From NCBI RefSeq assembly GCF_923077115.1, contig NZ_CAKLPX010000002.1, forward strand, positions 372,001 to 436,000: 64,000 nucleotides of DNA, given 5' to 3'. Position numbers and translations under genes: made by a program. Shown piece by piece: positions 61,776 to 64,000 of this stretch (positions are counted from its first letter, which is position 1; every line of letters starts with the position of its first letter). This stretch comes from Sinobacterium norvegicum (lineage in GTDB: Bacteria > Pseudomonadota > Gammaproteobacteria > Pseudomonadales > Sinobacteriaceae). Below the pieces are notes generated by a model, which was not told the DNA's origin, made no database searches, and worked only from the letters and a program-made list of their open reading frames with translations.

Positions 61776-62921
61776 TTAGGCTTGTGTTGTCACTGAAGAC
61801 TGTCGGCGAGCGATCAAATAGCAGGCGAGACTGCCATAGACCGCAACCATCAGCCAGAGGCCAAGCCACAGGTCAATCGAGTGCTGCCATAGCCCGCCCA
61901 TTTGATTGAGCTGCAGCATGGCATGGATGGCGGGAATGGCTGGAATGACATAACTCAGATCAATCATCCAGCCGGGAATTAACGCCGACGGCCAGACAAA
62001 GCCACTGATGAAAATAATTGGCATCGAGATAATCGCGTACAACTGGGTTGGCTTATCACGGTGGTTAAAGCAGACGCTAAGGCAGATACCGGCCAGGGTG
62101 GTGGCTAATATCCAGGGCAGTACCAGCAGTAATAATTCACCGATGCTGGCCAGCCGTGAGACATCGTAATAGTAATAGCCCCAGCCGAAGTAATAGGCCG
62201 AGAACCCGGCATAAATGGCACCGAAGGCAAGGCAGCGAGAGAGCACTAATTGCCAGGGCGAAACCCGCTGCCAATAACCAGCGCTTCGCCACTGGGACGC
62301 GCCTAAAATGCCGGTACCGATCAGCAGCGTCTGATGCAAAATGAGTAAAAATAAGGCGGGCACAATATAGCCTAGGTAGCCCAGGCTGAGGTTGAACACG
62401 GGAATGCTGTTGAGCTCGATGGGGTTGATACTGATATCGACATCAGCTTTCTGACTGCCGGTGGCCAGCAGTATGGCCGATTTTATATCGTCATTTAAGG
62501 CCAGTGTTGCCTTCACGGCTCCCTCGGCAATGGCTGAGTATACCAGCATATAATTGGCATTGGCGGCGATTGCTATTGTCGGCGATTTCGCCTGTAATAG
62601 GTCGCGCTTGAAGTGAGCGGGGATAATAACTAGGCCGCGGCTCAAGTCATTGGCAATGATTTTCTCGGCGGCCTGGATGCTGCTGGCATGGTGGCTGATG
62701 GTGATTTGTGGCGTCGCATCGAGATACCGGCTGAGCTTGCGGCTGAGGTGGCTGTGATCAAAGTCGACTAATACGACGGTTTGTTCGCTGGTGGTCTGGT
62801 GAAGATAGGGCAGCGGGTATAGGACGGAATACAATAGCAGGCCGCCAAACACCGTCAGTACAATGGCACTGTCATTGAAAATGCTGGAGAATTCATTTTT
62901 TAATAGTGCCCAAAAAGTCAT
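61776..62921 (-). CDS. ABC-2 type transporter permease
   Basis: 381 residues. One N-terminal helix, a large periplasmic-type domain (residues about 45-170: VDFDHSHLSRKLSRYLDATP), and five C-terminal helices form the ABC-2/YhhJ-like layout. It overlaps the upstream permease gene by 4 bp (ATGA), so the two are translationally coupled. Such pairs usually export drugs, ions or toxic compounds with an ATPase and membrane-fusion protein encoded beyond the window. Confidence 0.9.
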   Translation of the reverse strand: MTFWALLKNEFSSIFNDSAIVLTVFGGLLLYSVLYPLPYLHQTTSEQTVVLVDFDHSHLSRKLSRYLDATPQITISHHASSIQAAEKIIANDLSRGLVIIPAHFKRDLLQAKSPTIAIAANANYMLVYSAIAEGAVKATLALNDDIKSAILLATGSQKADVDISINPIELNSIPVFNLSLGYLGYIVPALFLLILHQTLLIGTGILGASQWRSAGYWQRVSPWQLVLSRCLAFGAIYAGFSAYYFGWGYYYYDVSRLASIGELLLLVLPWILATTLAGICLSVCFNHRDKPTQLYAIISMPIIFISGFVWPSALIPGWMIDLSYVIPAIPAIHAMLQLNQMGGLWQHSIDLWLGLWLMVAVYGSLACYLIARRQSSVTTQA

Positions 62922-64000
62922 GATGTTTCCCCGACTGCTTTACTGACACTATTATTTTCTTGAAGAATCTGTGTTCGGTATTGCCGGCTGAAAAACATCA
63001 GCGGTAGGCAGAGGGTGAAGAAAAATAAAAACTGACTCAGCGTTACGACATCTAACAGATTGGCACTGCGACTGAGCTGGTCGAGAAAAAGCTGCATATA
63101 GTGACTGCTGGGGATAATTTGTCGCCAGATAAGCGCCGCCAGCGGCATGTCTGAGCTGGGAAAGGTGACGCCCATAAAGGCAAAGGCCGGGGCAAACAGG
63201 GCGGCGCAAATACTGATGCTACGGACATTATCTTTGAAGATGATCGAGAGCACAGCGACGATCAAAAACAACGCTATTAAGCTGATCAGTTGACCGACAA
63301 TCAACAGTGACAAACTACCGACTAACGGCAGGGCTAAGATGCCATAGAGAAAGGCTAGGCCGGCAATGCCCAGCAGCCATAGTGGCAAGGCAATGGCGAT
63401 AAATTGTGCCAGCCACAGTGTGATGCTGCGGTATTGAGTAAACAGTGCCGGCTGTGCAATCAGCTGCGCACAGGCATTACTGATTGCCATAACACTGACC
63501 AATTGCCACAGCGCAATCATAATCGCCGGTAGCAAAAAGGCTAAATAATTACTGTTGCGATTGTTCAGCGGGGTGATTTGTTGGCGTACTGGCGACAGGG
63601 CAAAGGCGATCTGCTGACGGTTTAACCCCTTGAGTAGTGAGCTCTTGGTCGATAGTTTTTGCAGTCCGCTGGCCAGGGCCTGCTGAATAGCGCTGTTGGC
63701 CTGCTTTCCCAGTAGTAAATACTGACCGTTATAGCGAATATCAACCTCTGGCTGACGACCGTTTGCCAGTTTGCGGTGCAGGCCATAGGGCAGTGTAACC
63801 AGGGCGCTGTAGTGACCTTTTCTTACCGCCGTTATGGCGGCGTCAGCATCGCTATAATCGGTAACAGTCAGTGTTGGGCTGGCATTGAGATAGCGGCTTA
63901 GCAGGCGGCTGCTTTGGCTGTGATCGAGGTCAATGACGGCGATATCGATACCGCGAACAATGCCTGCGCTAAAAATTAAATACAGCACCGACATGATAAT
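62918..64000 (-). CDS. ABC-2 type transporter permease, 5'-truncated by the window edge
   Basis: At least 360 residues are present; the frame is open to base 64000 and the Met near 63994 lies inside a membrane segment (SVLYLIFSAGIVRGIDIAVI), so the true start is outside. The layout matches the following permease: one N-terminal helix, a periplasmic domain and a C-terminal membrane domain. The two are homologous to each other (shared IDLDHSQSSRLLSRYLNASP versus VDFDHSHLSRKLSRYLDATP), suggesting an ancestral duplication. Confidence 0.92.
   Translation of the reverse strand: MIMSVLYLIFSAGIVRGIDIAVIDLDHSQSSRLLSRYLNASPTLTVTDYSDADAAITAVRKGHYSALVTLPYGLHRKLANGRQPEVDIRYNGQYLLLGKQANSAIQQALASGLQKLSTKSSLLKGLNRQQIAFALSPVRQQITPLNNRNSNYLAFLLPAIMIALWQLVSVMAISNACAQLIAQPALFTQYRSITLWLAQFIAIALPLWLLGIAGLAFLYGILALPLVGSLSLLIVGQLISLIALFLIVAVLSIIFKDNVRSISICAALFAPAFAFMGVTFPSSDMPLAALIWRQIIPSSHYMQLFLDQLSRSANLLDVVTLSQFLFFFTLCLPLMFFSRQYRTQILQENNSVSKAVGETS

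Overview
The window looks like chromosome from a free-living, probably marine, gammaproteobacterium. The inference rests on gene order and gene types: purM-purN-DUF3108 divergent from DUF2066-hda (the Pseudomonas-like arrangement), umuDC behind a canonical LexA box, Fur boxes, RhlE, NnrS, a TonB receptor, and many LysR/TetR-controlled redox and lipid genes. Composition is near 50-55% GC, with a visibly AT-richer stretch at about 11.8-15.9 kb. No rRNA, tRNA, CRISPR array, complete insertion sequence or prophage was seen.

Layout. 0-11.6 kb is detoxification and redox metabolism: an Old Yellow Enzyme cut by the window edge, a MaoC hydratase, a glutathione-dependent formaldehyde module (GfnR-like LysR, adhC, fghA), rhlE, two further LysR regulators divergent from a DJ-1/PfpI protein and a nitroreductase, a GST, a Fur-box-preceded orphan gene and a GFA-family protein. 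11.7-16.1 kb is an accessory island. It holds a class 3 lipase with a DUF6795-like exported partner and a small YopT/C58-like protease homologue, bounded by an exact 36-bp direct repeat. Next come yjdM/phnA and a DKNYY gene flanked by two opposed copies of a structured repeat of about 100 bp. 16-24 kb is core: a hydrolase, mobB, DUF3108, purN, purM, DUF2066, hda, a YdcH-like gene and an MFS transporter. 24-31 kb carries a NarB/NasA-type molybdoenzyme with a fused DmsB-DmsC electron-transfer/anchor protein, two orphan genes and a P450.

31-51 kb is dominated by small regulated modules: an Asp-rich beta-helix protein, an MFS transporter with an unusual helical-repeat tail, a TetR/aminoglycoside-phosphotransferase-like pair, a TetR/fatty-acid-hydroxylase/membrane-protein operon behind duplicated operators, a Fur-controlled TonB receptor, a TetR/VOC/flavoprotein operon, NnrS, a SRPBCC protein and a RetSat-like desaturase opposite a PadR regulator. 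51-64 kb has an EamA transporter, a lipoprotein-TetR operon, a pectin-acetylesterase-like lipoprotein, SOS-controlled umuDC, a DUF4442 hotdog protein, RsuA- and RluA-type pseudouridine synthases, XdhC, and two ABC-2 permeases, the last truncated by the window edge.

The features most likely to hide new biology are the repeat-bounded lipase/DUF6795/C58 island, the paired structured repeats around the DKNYY gene, the MFS-repeat fusion, and the hydroxylase-membrane protein operon. Functions were assigned by reading motifs without database searches. Family names are therefore recognition calls, and substrates are mostly unassigned.
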